A DNA stretch of 11,585 nt. Origin: Candidatus Krumholzibacteriia bacterium. GTDB taxonomy: Bacteria > Krumholzibacteriota > Krumholzibacteriia > LZORAL124-64-63. The stretch spans positions 1 through 11,585 of the forward strand of contig JALUJS010000225.1 of the NCBI GenBank assembly GCA_027056825.1, given 5' to 3'. The notes below the pieces were generated by a model. It made no database searches and was not told the origin of the DNA. It saw nothing but the letters and a program-made list of their open reading frames with translations. The position numbers and the translations under genes are program-made. Each line of letters begins with the position of its first letter. Within the stretch, counting starts at the first letter, position 1. Positions 1 through 7,856 of this stretch are shown here, in pieces.

Positions 1-48
1 CTGCGGCGCCGCCTTGCCTGGCCGCGGCCAGGCAAGGCGGCGCCGCAG
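1..48. repeat. Perfect 48-base palindrome at the window edge
   Basis: Bases 1-24 are the exact reverse complement of bases 25-48, with no spacer; the axis lies between 24 and 25 (CCG|CGG). The right arm reads in frame into the polA coding sequence, encoding a Gly/Ala-rich linker. A zero-spacer perfect inverted repeat of this length that stops exactly at position 1 is far beyond chance. The likeliest cause is a fold-back at a contig end (assembly or amplification chimera), in which case bases 1-24 are not real flanking sequence. A genuine hairpin-forming repeat in the linker region of polA is the alternative. Confidence 0.9.
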
Positions 49-2000
49 TGGCCGGTCCTGGCGGCGGCGACGCGGACGATCCGGATACCGGCCCGGGGGA
101 CGATCCGCCAGGGGAGGAAAACGGCTGGGCCGCCCGGCTGCGCGAGCGGGGCTACGTGCGGCTGGCCGACGCTGCGGCGTTGCGTGGCTGGTGCGATTGC
201 CTGGATCCGGACGCCCCGCTGGCCGTGGATACCGAGACCGACGGCCTGCGCCGGGACACCGCGCGCCTGGTGGGCGTGAGCCTGGCCGGGACCCTGGCGG
301 GGGGCGAGCCGGCGCCTCCGGCCTACATCCCCGTGCTGTGGAGGGACCCGGACGAGCAGGCCGCCGCCGGCGACACCCTCTTTCCCGTGGGCCGGGAGGT
401 GGATCGCCTGCAGGAGGTCCGGGACGTGCTGGCCCCGCTGCTGGCCGGACCCTGCCTGAAGGTGGGCCAGAACCTGAAGTTCGACCAGTGGATCCTGGGC
501 CGTCACGGCATGGAACTGGGCGGCCCCCTGTTCGATACCATGCTGGCCTCGTACGTGCTGGACCCGGGGCGCCGCAGCCACAAGCTGGACGACCTGGTGC
601 AGGAGATCCTGGGCCACCGCATGATGCCCTACGCCGAGCTGTTCGCAGCCGGTGACCGGCGGAAGGACATCCTGTCCGTCGATCCGGACCGCCTGGCCCT
701 GTACGCGGCCGAAGACGCCGACATGACCCTGCGGCTGTACCGCCGCCTGGACGAGGACCTGCGCCGCAGCGGCCTGGACGGACTGTTCCGGGACCTGGAG
801 ATGCCCGTTTCGCAGGTCCTCCTGGCCATGGAACGCCACGGCATCATGCTGGACCGGGAATTCCTCGAGGACCTCAAGGCCGAGTTCGATCGCGTCCTGG
901 CGGACCTGACCCGGCGCATCCACGAACTGGCCGGCGGGGAATTCAACATCCAGAGCCCCAAGCAGCTGGCCGAGGTCCTGTTCGAACGCCTCGGCCTGAA
1001 GCCCGTCAAGAAGACCGCCACCGGGTGGAGCACCGATGTCGGGGTGCTGACGACCCTGGCCGAGTCGCACCCCCTGCCGGCGCTGATCCTCGAGTATCGC
1101 CAGGTGTCCAAGCTGCAGAACACCTACGTGGAAACCCTGCCCCAGTTGGCCAATCCCGAGACCGGCCTGATCCACACCTCGTACAACCAGGCCGTGGCCG
1201 CCACCGGCCGCCTGTCCAGCAGCGATCCAAACCTGCAGAACATTCCCATCCGCACCGAGCTGGGCCGGCGCATCCGCCGCGCCTTCATCCCCCGCCGCAA
1301 GGAAAACCTCTTCCTGTCGGCGGACTACTCCCAGGTGGAGCTGCGCCTGCTGGCGCACCTGTCCGGGGACGCGAACCTGGTGCGGGCCTTCCGCGACGGG
1401 GCGGACATCCACCGGCGCACCGCCGCCCTCATCGCCGGGGTGGACGAGGACGCGGTGGACGCCGAGATGCGCGGCCGCGCCAAGGCCATCAACTTCGGCG
1501 TGATCTACGGCATGGGGGCGCGGGCGCTTGCGCGGCAGATCAAGGTGAAGGTGAGCGAAGCGGCGACCTTCATCGACGAGTACTTCGCCACCTATCCGGG
1601 GGTGAAGGAGTTCATCGAGCGGACACGGGAAGAGGCGCGCCGCCGCGGCTGGGTACAGACCCTGCTGGGCCGCAAACGGATGCTGCCGGACATCACTTCG
1701 CAGAATCCCCGCATCCGCGCCTTCCAGGAGCGGGTGGCCGTCAACACCCCCATCCAGGGCACCGCCGCCGACCTGATCAAGCTGGCCATGCTGCGCATCC
1801 ACGAGGATCTGGCGGCCTCGGGTCACCAGGCCATGCTGCTGCTGCAGGTCCACGACGAGCTGGTCCTGGAGGTGGCGGGGACGGACCTGGAACCGGTGCG
1901 CGACCTGGTCCGCCGGGGCATGGAGGGGGCGCTGGAACTGGAGGTGCCCCTGGTGGTGGATATGCACGAGGGCGCCAACTGGGCGGAGGCCCACGGATGA
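48..2000 (+). CDS. polA: DNA polymerase I, 3'-5' exonuclease and polymerase domains (5' end probably missing)
   Basis: Family A DNA polymerase, used for gap filling and repair synthesis. Residues are numbered from the GTG at 48. The proofreading domain (about 45-240) has all three Exo motifs: D61-T-E63, N142-x3-D146 and Y219-x3-D223, so it should be active. The polymerase domain (about 240-650) has motif A DYSQVE (D426), motif B R475-x3-K479 followed by NFGVIYG, and motif C QVHDE (H602-D603-E604). The usual N-terminal 5'-3' exonuclease domain of roughly 300 residues is absent. The frame stays open from GTG 48 back to base 3, and the first 35 or so residues look like an acidic Gly/Pro-rich interdomain linker. 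I therefore think the gene is truncated by the edge; the start at 48 is nominal. A Klenow-like short PolA is the alternative. The stop overlaps the coaE start by 4 bases (ATGA, 1997-2000), which implies translational coupling. Confidence 0.96.
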   Translation: MAGPGGGDADDPDTGPGDDPPGEENGWAARLRERGYVRLADAAALRGWCDCLDPDAPLAVDTETDGLRRDTARLVGVSLAGTLAGGEPAPPAYIPVLWRDPDEQAAAGDTLFPVGREVDRLQEVRDVLAPLLAGPCLKVGQNLKFDQWILGRHGMELGGPLFDTMLASYVLDPGRRSHKLDDLVQEILGHRMMPYAELFAAGDRRKDILSVDPDRLALYAAEDADMTLRLYRRLDEDLRRSGLDGLFRDLEMPVSQVLLAMERHGIMLDREFLEDLKAEFDRVLADLTRRIHELAGGEFNIQSPKQLAEVLFERLGLKPVKKTATGWSTDVGVLTTLAESHPLPALILEYRQVSKLQNTYVETLPQLANPETGLIHTSYNQAVAATGRLSSSDPNLQNIPIRTELGRRIRRAFIPRRKENLFLSADYSQVELRLLAHLSGDANLVRAFRDGADIHRRTAALIAGVDEDAVDAEMRGRAKAINFGVIYGMGARALARQIKVKVSEAATFIDEYFATYPGVKEFIERTREEARRRGWVQTLLGRKRMLPDITSQNPRIRAFQERVAVNTPIQGTAADLIKLAMLRIHEDLAASGHQAMLLLQVHDELVLEVAGTDLEPVRDLVRRGMEGALELEVPLVVDMHEGANWAEAHG

Positions 2001-2638
2001 AGACCGTCGCGGTCACCGGGCCGGTCTGCGGCGGGAAGTCCACCCTGTCGGGGCTGCTCGCCGCGCGGGGCGCCGCCCTGGTGGACGCCGACCGCCTGGG
2101 CCACCAGGTGCTGGAGGAGCCGGAGATCACCGCAGGCCTGGTCGCGGCCTTCGGTCGGGAGATCCTCGCCGCAGGGAAGATCGACCGCGGCGTCCTGGGC
2201 GCGCGGGTCTTCGCCGATCCGCGAGAACTGGCCCGCCTGGAGGCCATCGTCCATCCGCCTTTGGCCGCGCGCATCGACGACCGGCTGGAGGCCCTGGAAA
2301 AGGCGGGAACGCACGAGCTTGCCGTGGTGGAGGCCGCCGTGTATTTTCTGTTGCCCATCCGGCGCCGGGCGGATCTGGTGGTGACGGTGACCGCGCCGCC
2401 GGATGTGCGCGCGCGAAGGCTCCGGGATCGCAACGGCCTGGACGAGGCCGCCGTGGACGCCCGCATCGCCGCCCAGGCGCCCCTGGAGGCCGACTGGAAG
2501 CGGGCGGATCTCGTCATCGTCAACGACCGTGGCCCGGAGGTCCTGGCGCAGGCGGCCGACGCCGTACTGGCCCGGCTGGGCCTGGGCGGCCCCCGCCCCG
2601 GCGGAACAGGGAATCAACCAGAAAGCAGGATGCCGTGA
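1997..2638 (+). CDS. coaE: Dephospho-CoA kinase
   Basis: Cytosolic P-loop kinase for the last step of coenzyme A synthesis: phosphorylation of the 3'-OH of dephospho-CoA by ATP. The product is 213 residues, close to the usual 200-210. Visible features are the Walker A motif G8-PVCG-G13-K14-S15-T, the family DAD motif (residues 30-32, which includes the expected catalytic Asp), the IVHPPL segment of the CoA domain, and the RLRDRNGL lid region followed by ARIAAQ. Two points are divergent. The P-loop reads GPVCGGKS instead of the common GGIGSGKS, though it still fits GxxxxGKS. The usual VPLLFE-like strand is replaced by AAVYFLLP. The ATG at 1997 overlaps the polA stop, and the stop at 2636-2638 overlaps the prfB GTG. 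A polA-coaE neighbourhood is common in bacteria. The assignment is secure from the P-loop, DAD and HP motifs together. Confidence 0.94.
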   Translation: MKTVAVTGPVCGGKSTLSGLLAARGAALVDADRLGHQVLEEPEITAGLVAAFGREILAAGKIDRGVLGARVFADPRELARLEAIVHPPLAARIDDRLEALEKAGTHELAVVEAAVYFLLPIRRRADLVVTVTAPPDVRARRLRDRNGLDEAAVDARIAAQAPLEADWKRADLVIVNDRGPEVLAQAADAVLARLGLGGPRPGGTGNQPESRMP

Positions 2639-3754
2639 AGGAAGCACTCGAAAGGATCCAGGCCGCCCGGCGGACCATCGACTCCCTCAAGGAGGGTCTT
2701 TGACTACCCCGGCCTGGTGCAACAGCTGAAGACCTGCGAGATGCGGCAGACCGAGCCCGACTTCTGGAACGACCAGGAGGAGGCCAACCGCATCGTCCGC
2801 AGGATCCGCTCCCTCAAGCAGTGGGTCGAGCCCCTGCAGGAGGCCGAGGCCATGGCCGAGGACCTCGAGGTGATGGCCGAGCTGGCGGTGGCCGAAGAGG
2901 ACGAGGACGCCGCCGCGGAGGTGCGCGAGGGCCTGCCGAAGCTGGAAGAGGCCGTCTCCCGCCTCGATTTCCAGTTCCTGCTCAGCGGCGAGGATGACGA
3001 GCGCGGGGCGGTCCTGGAGATCCATCCCGGCGCCGGCGGCACCGAGAGCGCGGACTGGGCCCAGATGCTCATGCGCATGTACACGCGCTACTTCGAGCGG
3101 CATGACCTGAAGTTCAAGACCCTGGAGCTGCAGCCCGGCGACGAGGCGGGCATCAAGACGGCCGTGATCGAGGTCGATAGCCCCTTCGCCTACGGCTACC
3201 TCAAGAGCGAGTCGGGCGTGCACCGGCTGGTGCGGATCTCGCCCTTCGACGCCCAGAACCGGCGGCACACCAGCTTCGCCTCGGTCTTCGTGTATCCCCT
3301 GGTGGACGACGACGTGGAGGTCGAGATCAACCCCGCGGACCTGCGCATCGACACCTTCCGGGCCCAGGGCGCCGGCGGTCAGCACGTCAACAAGACCGAC
3401 AGCGCGGTGCGGATCACCCACGAGCCCACCGGCACGGTGGTCTCCTGCCAGAGCGAACGCAGCCAGCACCGCAACCGCGAGAGCGCCATGACCATGCTGC
3501 GCGCCAAGCTCTACCAGCGGCTACTGCTGGAACGGCAGAAGGAGCGCGACGCCATGGAGGCCGAGAAGATGGAGAACGCGTGGGGGAGCCAGATCCGCTC
3601 CTACGTGTTGCAGCCCTACACCAAGGTGAAGGACCACCGCACCGATTTCGAGACCGGCAACGCCACCGCCGTCCTGGACGGCGACCTGGACGGCTTCATC
3701 GACGCATACCTGCGCTGGCTGGGCGCCCAGTCCAAGCAGCAGGCCGGATCCTGA
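2635..3754 (+). CDS. prfB: Peptide chain release factor 2, expressed by programmed +1 frameshift
   Basis: RF2 terminates translation at UGA and UAA by triggering peptidyl-tRNA hydrolysis on the ribosome. Translation starts at GTG 2635 and encodes 22 residues ending ...SLKEGL in frame with the in-frame TGA at 2701-2703. A +1 slip on CTT at 2698 skips T2701 and resumes at GAC 2702 with DYPGLVQQLK. This joins 22 and 350 residues into a 372-residue protein, against about 365 in E. coli. The decoding tripeptide SPF is at 202-204, followed by RRHTSF. The catalytic GGQ is at 247-249 in RAQGAGGQHVNKTDSAVRITHEPTG, close to the E. coli positions. The start overlaps the coaE stop (GTGA, 2635-2638), with AGGA at 2627-2630 as a close ribosome-binding site. 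Regulation is the classic RF2 feedback: low RF2 slows UGA reading and favours the shift. A plain ORF caller would begin at the internal GTG 2717 and lose the N-terminus. Confidence 0.97.
2689..2704 (+). promoter_or_regulatory. prfB +1 recoding site with internal Shine-Dalgarno
   Basis: An AAGGAGGG stretch (2689-2696), complementary to the 16S rRNA 3' end, lies two bases upstream of the slippery CTT (2698-2700). This is followed by TGA (2701-2703) and C2704. It closely matches the known E. coli RF2 element (AGGGGG, three bases, CTT TGA C). The SD-like stretch, the slippery Leu codon and the weak TGAC stop context are all present, and the downstream +1 frame continues with RF2 sequence (DYPGL...). 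Confidence 0.95.
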
Positions 3755-3778
3755 CCCGAACCACCCGGAGTTGAAACC

Positions 3779-5308
3779 GTGGCCAATCCCAAGGACAACA
3801 CCCCCGCGCAGGAGCCGCAGCCCGGCGCCGCCGCCGACATCCACCCGCTGATCGCGGCCCGCCTGGAGAAGATGGAGGAACTCGGCCGGCACGTGGACCT
3901 GTACCCCTACGGCTATGACCGCACCCATACCAGCTGCGAGTTGCGCGACCAGGAGGAAGCCCTGACCGCGTCGGAAACGGTGGTGCGTTACCCGGGTCGC
4001 ATCATGGCCAAGCGCGGCACCGGCAAGACCCTCTTCGTGCCCGTCTGGGATGGTGAGGGTCCCATCCAGGCCTACTTCCGCAAGGATGACCTGGGGGAGG
4101 AGAAGTTCCGGCTGATCAGCAAGCTCATCGACATCGGGGACTGGATCGGGGTGGAGGGCACCCTGTTCCGGACGCGCACCGGCGAGCTGACCATCGCCGT
4201 GAAGGACTTCACCTTCCTGGCCAAGGCCATCCGGCCATTGCCGGAGAAGTACCACGACCTGAGCCTGGAGAACAAGAGCCGCCGCAGGTACCTGGACCTG
4301 GCCATGAACCTGGAGAGCCGCACGCGCTTCCGTACCCGCAGCGCCATCCTGCGGGAGATCCGGAGCTTCTTCGACGGCCGTGATTTCCTCGAGGTCGAGA
4401 CCCCGGTGCTGCAGCCCCTGTACGGAGGGGCCACGGCGCGGCCGTTCACCACCCATCACAACGCCTTGGACATGACGCTGTACCTGCGCATCGCCGACGA
4501 GCTCTACCTCAAGCGGCTCATCGTGGGCGGTTTCGAGCGGGTGTACGAGATCGCCAAGGACTTCCGCAACGAGGGCATGGACCGCACCCACAACCCCGAG
4601 TTCACCATGCTCGAGTGCTACGCCGCGTACTGGGACTATCACGACATGATGGACCTGACCGAGGACCTGGTGCGCACCCTGGCGGTGAAGTTTGGCGACG
4701 AGGGCAGCCTGACGTACGGCGGGCACGAGATGGACTTCACGCAGCCCTTCCGGCGGATCACCTTCATGGGCGCCCTGGCCGAGGCGGTGGGCCGCGACCT
4801 GATGCCCCTGGCCACGGACGAGATCGCGGCCATCGCCGGGGAGAAGGGCGTGGAGCTGAAGCCCGGCATGGGCCGAGATAAGATCCTGGACGAACTGTTC
4901 AGCCTGCTGGTCGAGCCGGACCTCATCCAGCCCACCTTCGTCATGGACCACCCCCGTGAACTTTCGCCCCTGGCCAAGGCCCACCGGGAGCACGAGGGGC
5001 TGGTCGAGCGTTTCGAGCTCTTCGTGGCGGGCTTCGAGCTGGCCAACAGCTTCAGCGAGCTGAACGATCCGCGCGAGCAGCGCCGCCGCTTCCTGGATCA
5101 GAAGGCCCTGCTGGAGGCCGGGGACGACGAGGCCCAGCGCCTGGACGAGGACTTCCTGCAGGCCATGGAGCACGGCATGCCCCCCACCGGCGGCATGGGC
5201 ATGGGCATCGACCGCCTGGTGATGCTGCTGGTGGACACGAACAACATCCGCGACGTACTCCTGTTCCCCCACATGAGACCCGAGGACGCGCCGGGAGCGG
5301 GGGCCTGA
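3779..5308 (+). CDS. lysS: Lysyl-tRNA synthetase, class II
   Basis: Charges tRNA(Lys) with lysine in the cytosol. The product is 509 residues, typical of bacterial class II LysRS. After a short Pro/Ala/Gln-rich extension comes the anticodon-binding OB fold (about 65-170: RIMAKRGTGKTLF, KLIDIGDWIGVEGTLFRTRTGELTI, PLPEKYHDL). The class II catalytic domain follows (about 175-505). Motif 1 surrounds REIRSFFDGRDFLEVETPVL. Motif 2 is FRNEGMDRTHNPEFTMLE, starting at F262. Motif 3 is GMGMGIDR at 472-479, followed by LVMLL and IRDVLLFPHMRPE. The start is GTG 3779, with GGAG at 3767-3770 eight bases upstream. There is a 24-base gap after prfB and a single base before the next gene. Adjacency of prfB and lysS is a familiar bacterial arrangement that groups translation functions. 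Confidence 0.97.
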   Translation: MANPKDNTPAQEPQPGAAADIHPLIAARLEKMEELGRHVDLYPYGYDRTHTSCELRDQEEALTASETVVRYPGRIMAKRGTGKTLFVPVWDGEGPIQAYFRKDDLGEEKFRLISKLIDIGDWIGVEGTLFRTRTGELTIAVKDFTFLAKAIRPLPEKYHDLSLENKSRRRYLDLAMNLESRTRFRTRSAILREIRSFFDGRDFLEVETPVLQPLYGGATARPFTTHHNALDMTLYLRIADELYLKRLIVGGFERVYEIAKDFRNEGMDRTHNPEFTMLECYAAYWDYHDMMDLTEDLVRTLAVKFGDEGSLTYGGHEMDFTQPFRRITFMGALAEAVGRDLMPLATDEIAAIAGEKGVELKPGMGRDKILDELFSLLVEPDLIQPTFVMDHPRELSPLAKAHREHEGLVERFELFVAGFELANSFSELNDPREQRRRFLDQKALLEAGDDEAQRLDEDFLQAMEHGMPPTGGMGMGIDRLVMLLVDTNNIRDVLLFPHMRPEDAPGAGA

Positions 5309-5309
5309 G

Positions 5310-6554
5310 ATGTCCTTCGCCGCCTACATCGCGGGACGCTACCTGCGCAGCCGGCGGCACAGCCGCTTTCTGAGCCGCGGCAGCATGACCGCGGTGATCG
5401 GCATCGCCATCGGTGTGATGGTCCTGAACATCACTCTGGCGATCATGAACGGCTTCCACACCGAGATGCGCCGCTCGTTCATCGAGAACATGCCCATGCT
5501 CACGGTGATCACCAGCGCCCCGGAGGGTTTCACGGACCTGGGCGGCGTCCTGGACACCATGGGGTCGGTGCCGGGGATCACCGGGGTGGCGCCCTACATC
5601 CGGCAGGACATCCTGGTGACGACCGCGCGGACCCTGGGCCCGCCGCGGCCCCAGGCGGCCGTGGCCTGGGGGGTGGAACCGGACCTGGTGGATACGGTCC
5701 AGCCGCTGTCGGCCCACGTCCGGCCCGAACCGGTGCTGCTGGCCTCGCTGGGCGGTGGCGAGGTGCCGCGGGTCCTGCTGGGCGCCGAACTGGCCAACAA
5801 CCTGTACACCCAGATCGGGGACACGGTCATCCTGACCTCGGTCAACGGGGAGATCGACCTGGACGCCATCGACGCGGTCAGCGGCAAGTTCGTGGTGTCG
5901 GGCTACGTCTCCACCGGGATGTACGACTTCGACAGCCGCTTCGTCTACCTGGATTTGCGGGACGCCCGCGCCTTCTTCGCTTACCGCGCCGGCGGGGCGA
6001 CCCTGGTCGGGGCCGCGGTGGCCGATCCCATGCGCGCGGACCTGGTGGCCGACGCGGTGGAGGACGCGCTGGGACCCCGCTACCACGCCACCGCCTGGAT
6101 GACGCTCAACCAGAACCTTTTCCACTGGATCAAGCTCGAGAAGATCATCATGTTCCTGCTGCTGGGCATGATCGTCCTGATCGCCGGATTCAACATCATC
6201 GGGATCCTGACCATGATGGTCGGCGAGCGGCGGCGGGAGATCGGGATCCTGCTGGCCATGGGCACGCCCCGCGGCAGGATCATGGGGATCTTCCTGCTGG
6301 ACGGGTTCTGGCTGGGCTCCCTGGGCGTGGTGGCCGGTTCGGCCCTGGGACTGGCCGGGATCTGGGCCCTGCACACCTTCGGGTTCAAGCTGCCCGGCGA
6401 CGTGTATTTCATCGATACGGTGCCGGTGCTGCTGCAATGGACGGACTTCATCCTCGTGGCGGCCGTGGGCATGGGGATCTCGCTGCTGGCGGGGATCTGG
6501 CCCAGCTGGGAGGCCTCGAACCTCCAGCCCATGGAGATCATCCGCTACACCTGA
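5310..6554 (+). CDS. LolC/LolE-family lipoprotein-releasing ABC permease
   Basis: Inner-membrane subunit of a LolCDE-type exporter, which extracts outer-membrane lipoproteins from the inner membrane and hands them to LolA. The product is 414 residues, as usual for LolC/E. The N-terminus AAYIAGRYLRSRRHSRFLSRGSM plus a first membrane helix (about 26-50, AVIGIAIGVMVLNITLAIMNGF) matches the family pattern. A periplasmic MacB-like domain follows (about 52-275), then three membrane helices (about 278-303, 324-350 and 377-400). The end, SWEASNLQPMEIIRYT, is the standard FtsX/LolC C-terminus. ATG 5310 lies one base after the lysS stop, with GGGAG at 5293-5297, so coupling is likely. Only one permease gene is present, so the complex may be a homodimer (LolF-like) or the partner may be encoded elsewhere. 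LolC and LolE cannot be told apart from the sequence alone, so no symbol is given. Confidence 0.93.
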   Translation: MSFAAYIAGRYLRSRRHSRFLSRGSMTAVIGIAIGVMVLNITLAIMNGFHTEMRRSFIENMPMLTVITSAPEGFTDLGGVLDTMGSVPGITGVAPYIRQDILVTTARTLGPPRPQAAVAWGVEPDLVDTVQPLSAHVRPEPVLLASLGGGEVPRVLLGAELANNLYTQIGDTVILTSVNGEIDLDAIDAVSGKFVVSGYVSTGMYDFDSRFVYLDLRDARAFFAYRAGGATLVGAAVADPMRADLVADAVEDALGPRYHATAWMTLNQNLFHWIKLEKIIMFLLLGMIVLIAGFNIIGILTMMVGERRREIGILLAMGTPRGRIMGIFLLDGFWLGSLGVVAGSALGLAGIWALHTFGFKLPGDVYFIDTVPVLLQWTDFILVAAVGMGISLLAGIWPSWEASNLQPMEIIRYT

Positions 6555-6579
6555 TACGGACAGCCGGCAAGGAGACCTC

Positions 6580-7278
6580 ATGACCGCGCTGCTGAGCGCC
6601 ACCGGAATCCACAAGGGCTACCCCCGGCACGGGGGGCGGGTGGACGTGCTGCGCGGCTGCGACCTGGAACTGTATTCGGGCGAGGCGGTGGCCATCACCG
6701 GCCGCAGCGGCTCGGGCAAGAGCACCCTGCTGAACATCCTGGGCGGGCTGGATCATCCCGACCTGGGCCAGGTGGCTTGCGCGGGCATCCCCCTGCGTTT
6801 CGACAGCCACGCCGAGCTGTCCCGCTGGCGGACCGGGACCGTGGGCTTCACCTTCCAGTTCCACTTCCTGCTGCCTGACTTCACCGCCCTTGAGAACCTG
6901 CTCATCCCCGTGCGCGCCCACCGCCGGCCCGGCAAGGACGACCTGGACCGGGCGCGGGACCTGCTCGATCGCATGGGCCTGTCCGATCGCATGGACCACC
7001 TGCCGGGGGAATTGTCAGGGGGCGAGCAGCAGCGTGTCGCCGTGGCGCGGGCCTTCATGAACCGGCCGCGGATCGTCCTGGCCGACGAGCCCTTCGGCAA
7101 CCTCGACCAGGCCATCGGCAGTCGGCTGGGGGACATGCTCTTCGACCTGAAGAACACCGATGGGACGAGCCTGGTCATCGTCACCCATGACCCCCGGTTG
7201 GCGGCGCGGGCGGACCGCCGCCTGGAACTGGCCGCGGGCAGGCTCGTGTTCGATGGAGGGGAGGGGATGGACCCGTGA
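6580..7278 (+). CDS. lolD: LolD-like ATPase of the lipoprotein exporter
   Basis: Cytoplasmic ATPase that powers the adjacent LolC/E-type permease. The product is 232 residues, normal for LolD. Walker A is GRSGSGKST (41-49). The Q-loop region FTFQFHFLLPDFTALENL closely resembles the LolD/MacB signature YQFHHLLPEFTALENV. The ABC signature LSGGEQQR starts at L145, Walker B is IVLADEPFGNLD (D169-E170), and the switch His is H203 in VIVTHD. All catalytic elements are present. AAGGAG at 6569-6574, five bases before ATG 6580, fixes the start. The gap after the permease is 25 bases. The stop overlaps the mcsA GTG (GTGA, 7275-7278), tying the exporter translationally to the quality-control genes. The permease next door and the Q-loop make LolD more likely than other MacB-class ATPases. 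Confidence 0.93.
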   Translation: MTALLSATGIHKGYPRHGGRVDVLRGCDLELYSGEAVAITGRSGSGKSTLLNILGGLDHPDLGQVACAGIPLRFDSHAELSRWRTGTVGFTFQFHFLLPDFTALENLLIPVRAHRRPGKDDLDRARDLLDRMGLSDRMDHLPGELSGGEQQRVAVARAFMNRPRIVLADEPFGNLDQAIGSRLGDMLFDLKNTDGTSLVIVTHDPRLAARADRRLELAAGRLVFDGGEGMDP

Positions 7279-7856
7279 AGTGCCAGCATTGCGGACAGCG
7301 CGAGGCCACCGTGCACCTCGTCGAGATGGACGCCTCGCGCCGGCGCGACCTGTGGCTGTGCTCCGAATGCGCCGAGGCCGAACAGTGGCGCCGCATGGAC
7401 TCGGTTTCGGACCGCGATCAGGACGAGGATGTTCCCGGCGAGCAGGGAGGCGAGATCCCCGGGGCCTTCGACGCGATGCTGGCTTTCCTGGGCCAGGCGG
7501 GACGGCCGGAGCCCCGTGACGGCGAAACCGCCTGCGGCCACTGCGGCACCACCTGGGTGGATTTCCAGTCCAGCGGCCGGCTGGGTTGCGCCCGCTGCTA
7601 CCAGGCCTTCCGGCGCCCGTTGCTGCCGCTGCTGGCGGCTTTCCACCGCCATGCGACCTACATGGGCCGGGCGCCCCGGGCCCGGGCCGGCGGGGACACG
7701 GGCGTGATCGAGATCTCGCGCCTGCGCGTGGCCCTGGAGAAGGCCATCGCCACCGAGGATTTCGAGGAGGCCGCCCGCCTGCGGGACCAGCTCCACGCCC
7801 TGGAGGAACGGGGACGGACGGGTCCGGACACCGGAGAGAACCATGACCGAGCGTGA
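7275..7856 (+). CDS. mcsA: McsA-like zinc-finger activator with UVR motif
   Basis: In Bacillus, McsA binds and activates the arginine kinase McsB and helps deliver substrates to ClpC. The product is 193 residues, close to the Bacillus protein at about 185. It has two zinc-binding clusters of paired CxxC motifs: C3-x2-C6 with C29-x2-C32, and C87-x2-C90 with C105-x2-C108. A Ser/Asp/Glu-rich linker (about 42-60) separates them. A C-terminal UVR motif lies at about 148-178 (LRVALEKAIATEDFEEAARLRDQLHALEE), the helical hairpin also found in UvrB, UvrC and the ClpC middle domain. The GTG at 7275 is chosen because it puts C3 at the family position, overlaps the lolD stop and follows the purine-rich GGAGGGGAGG (7256-7265). 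The 3' end overlaps mcsB by 14 bases. All eight cysteines are intact, in contrast to the degenerate McsB next door. Confidence 0.93.
   Translation: MKCQHCGQREATVHLVEMDASRRRDLWLCSECAEAEQWRRMDSVSDRDQDEDVPGEQGGEIPGAFDAMLAFLGQAGRPEPRDGETACGHCGTTWVDFQSSGRLGCARCYQAFRRPLLPLLAAFHRHATYMGRAPRARAGGDTGVIEISRLRVALEKAIATEDFEEAARLRDQLHALEERGRTGPDTGENHDRA

Noticed and set aside
14..655. A 213-codon + strand frame over the start of polA
   Set aside because: It is an Arg/Gly/Pro-rich shadow frame; the exonuclease motifs are in the polA frame.
1025..1996. Upstream extension of the coaE frame to 1025
   Set aside because: It runs through the middle of polA, whose motifs A, B and C are in the other frame. The coaE family N-terminus with the P-loop at residues 8-16 starts at 1997.
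2701..2703. In-frame TGA in prfB as a disabling mutation or sequencing error
   Set aside because: It sits in a complete programmed-frameshift context (internal SD, CTT, TGAC), at the place where RF2 genes carry the recoding site.
3521..5272. Long - strand open frame opposite lysS, with similar ones opposite prfB, the permease and mcsB
   Set aside because: The translations are repetitive His/Gln/Gly/Val-rich strings with no recognisable motif, and the + strand genes explain the coding signal.
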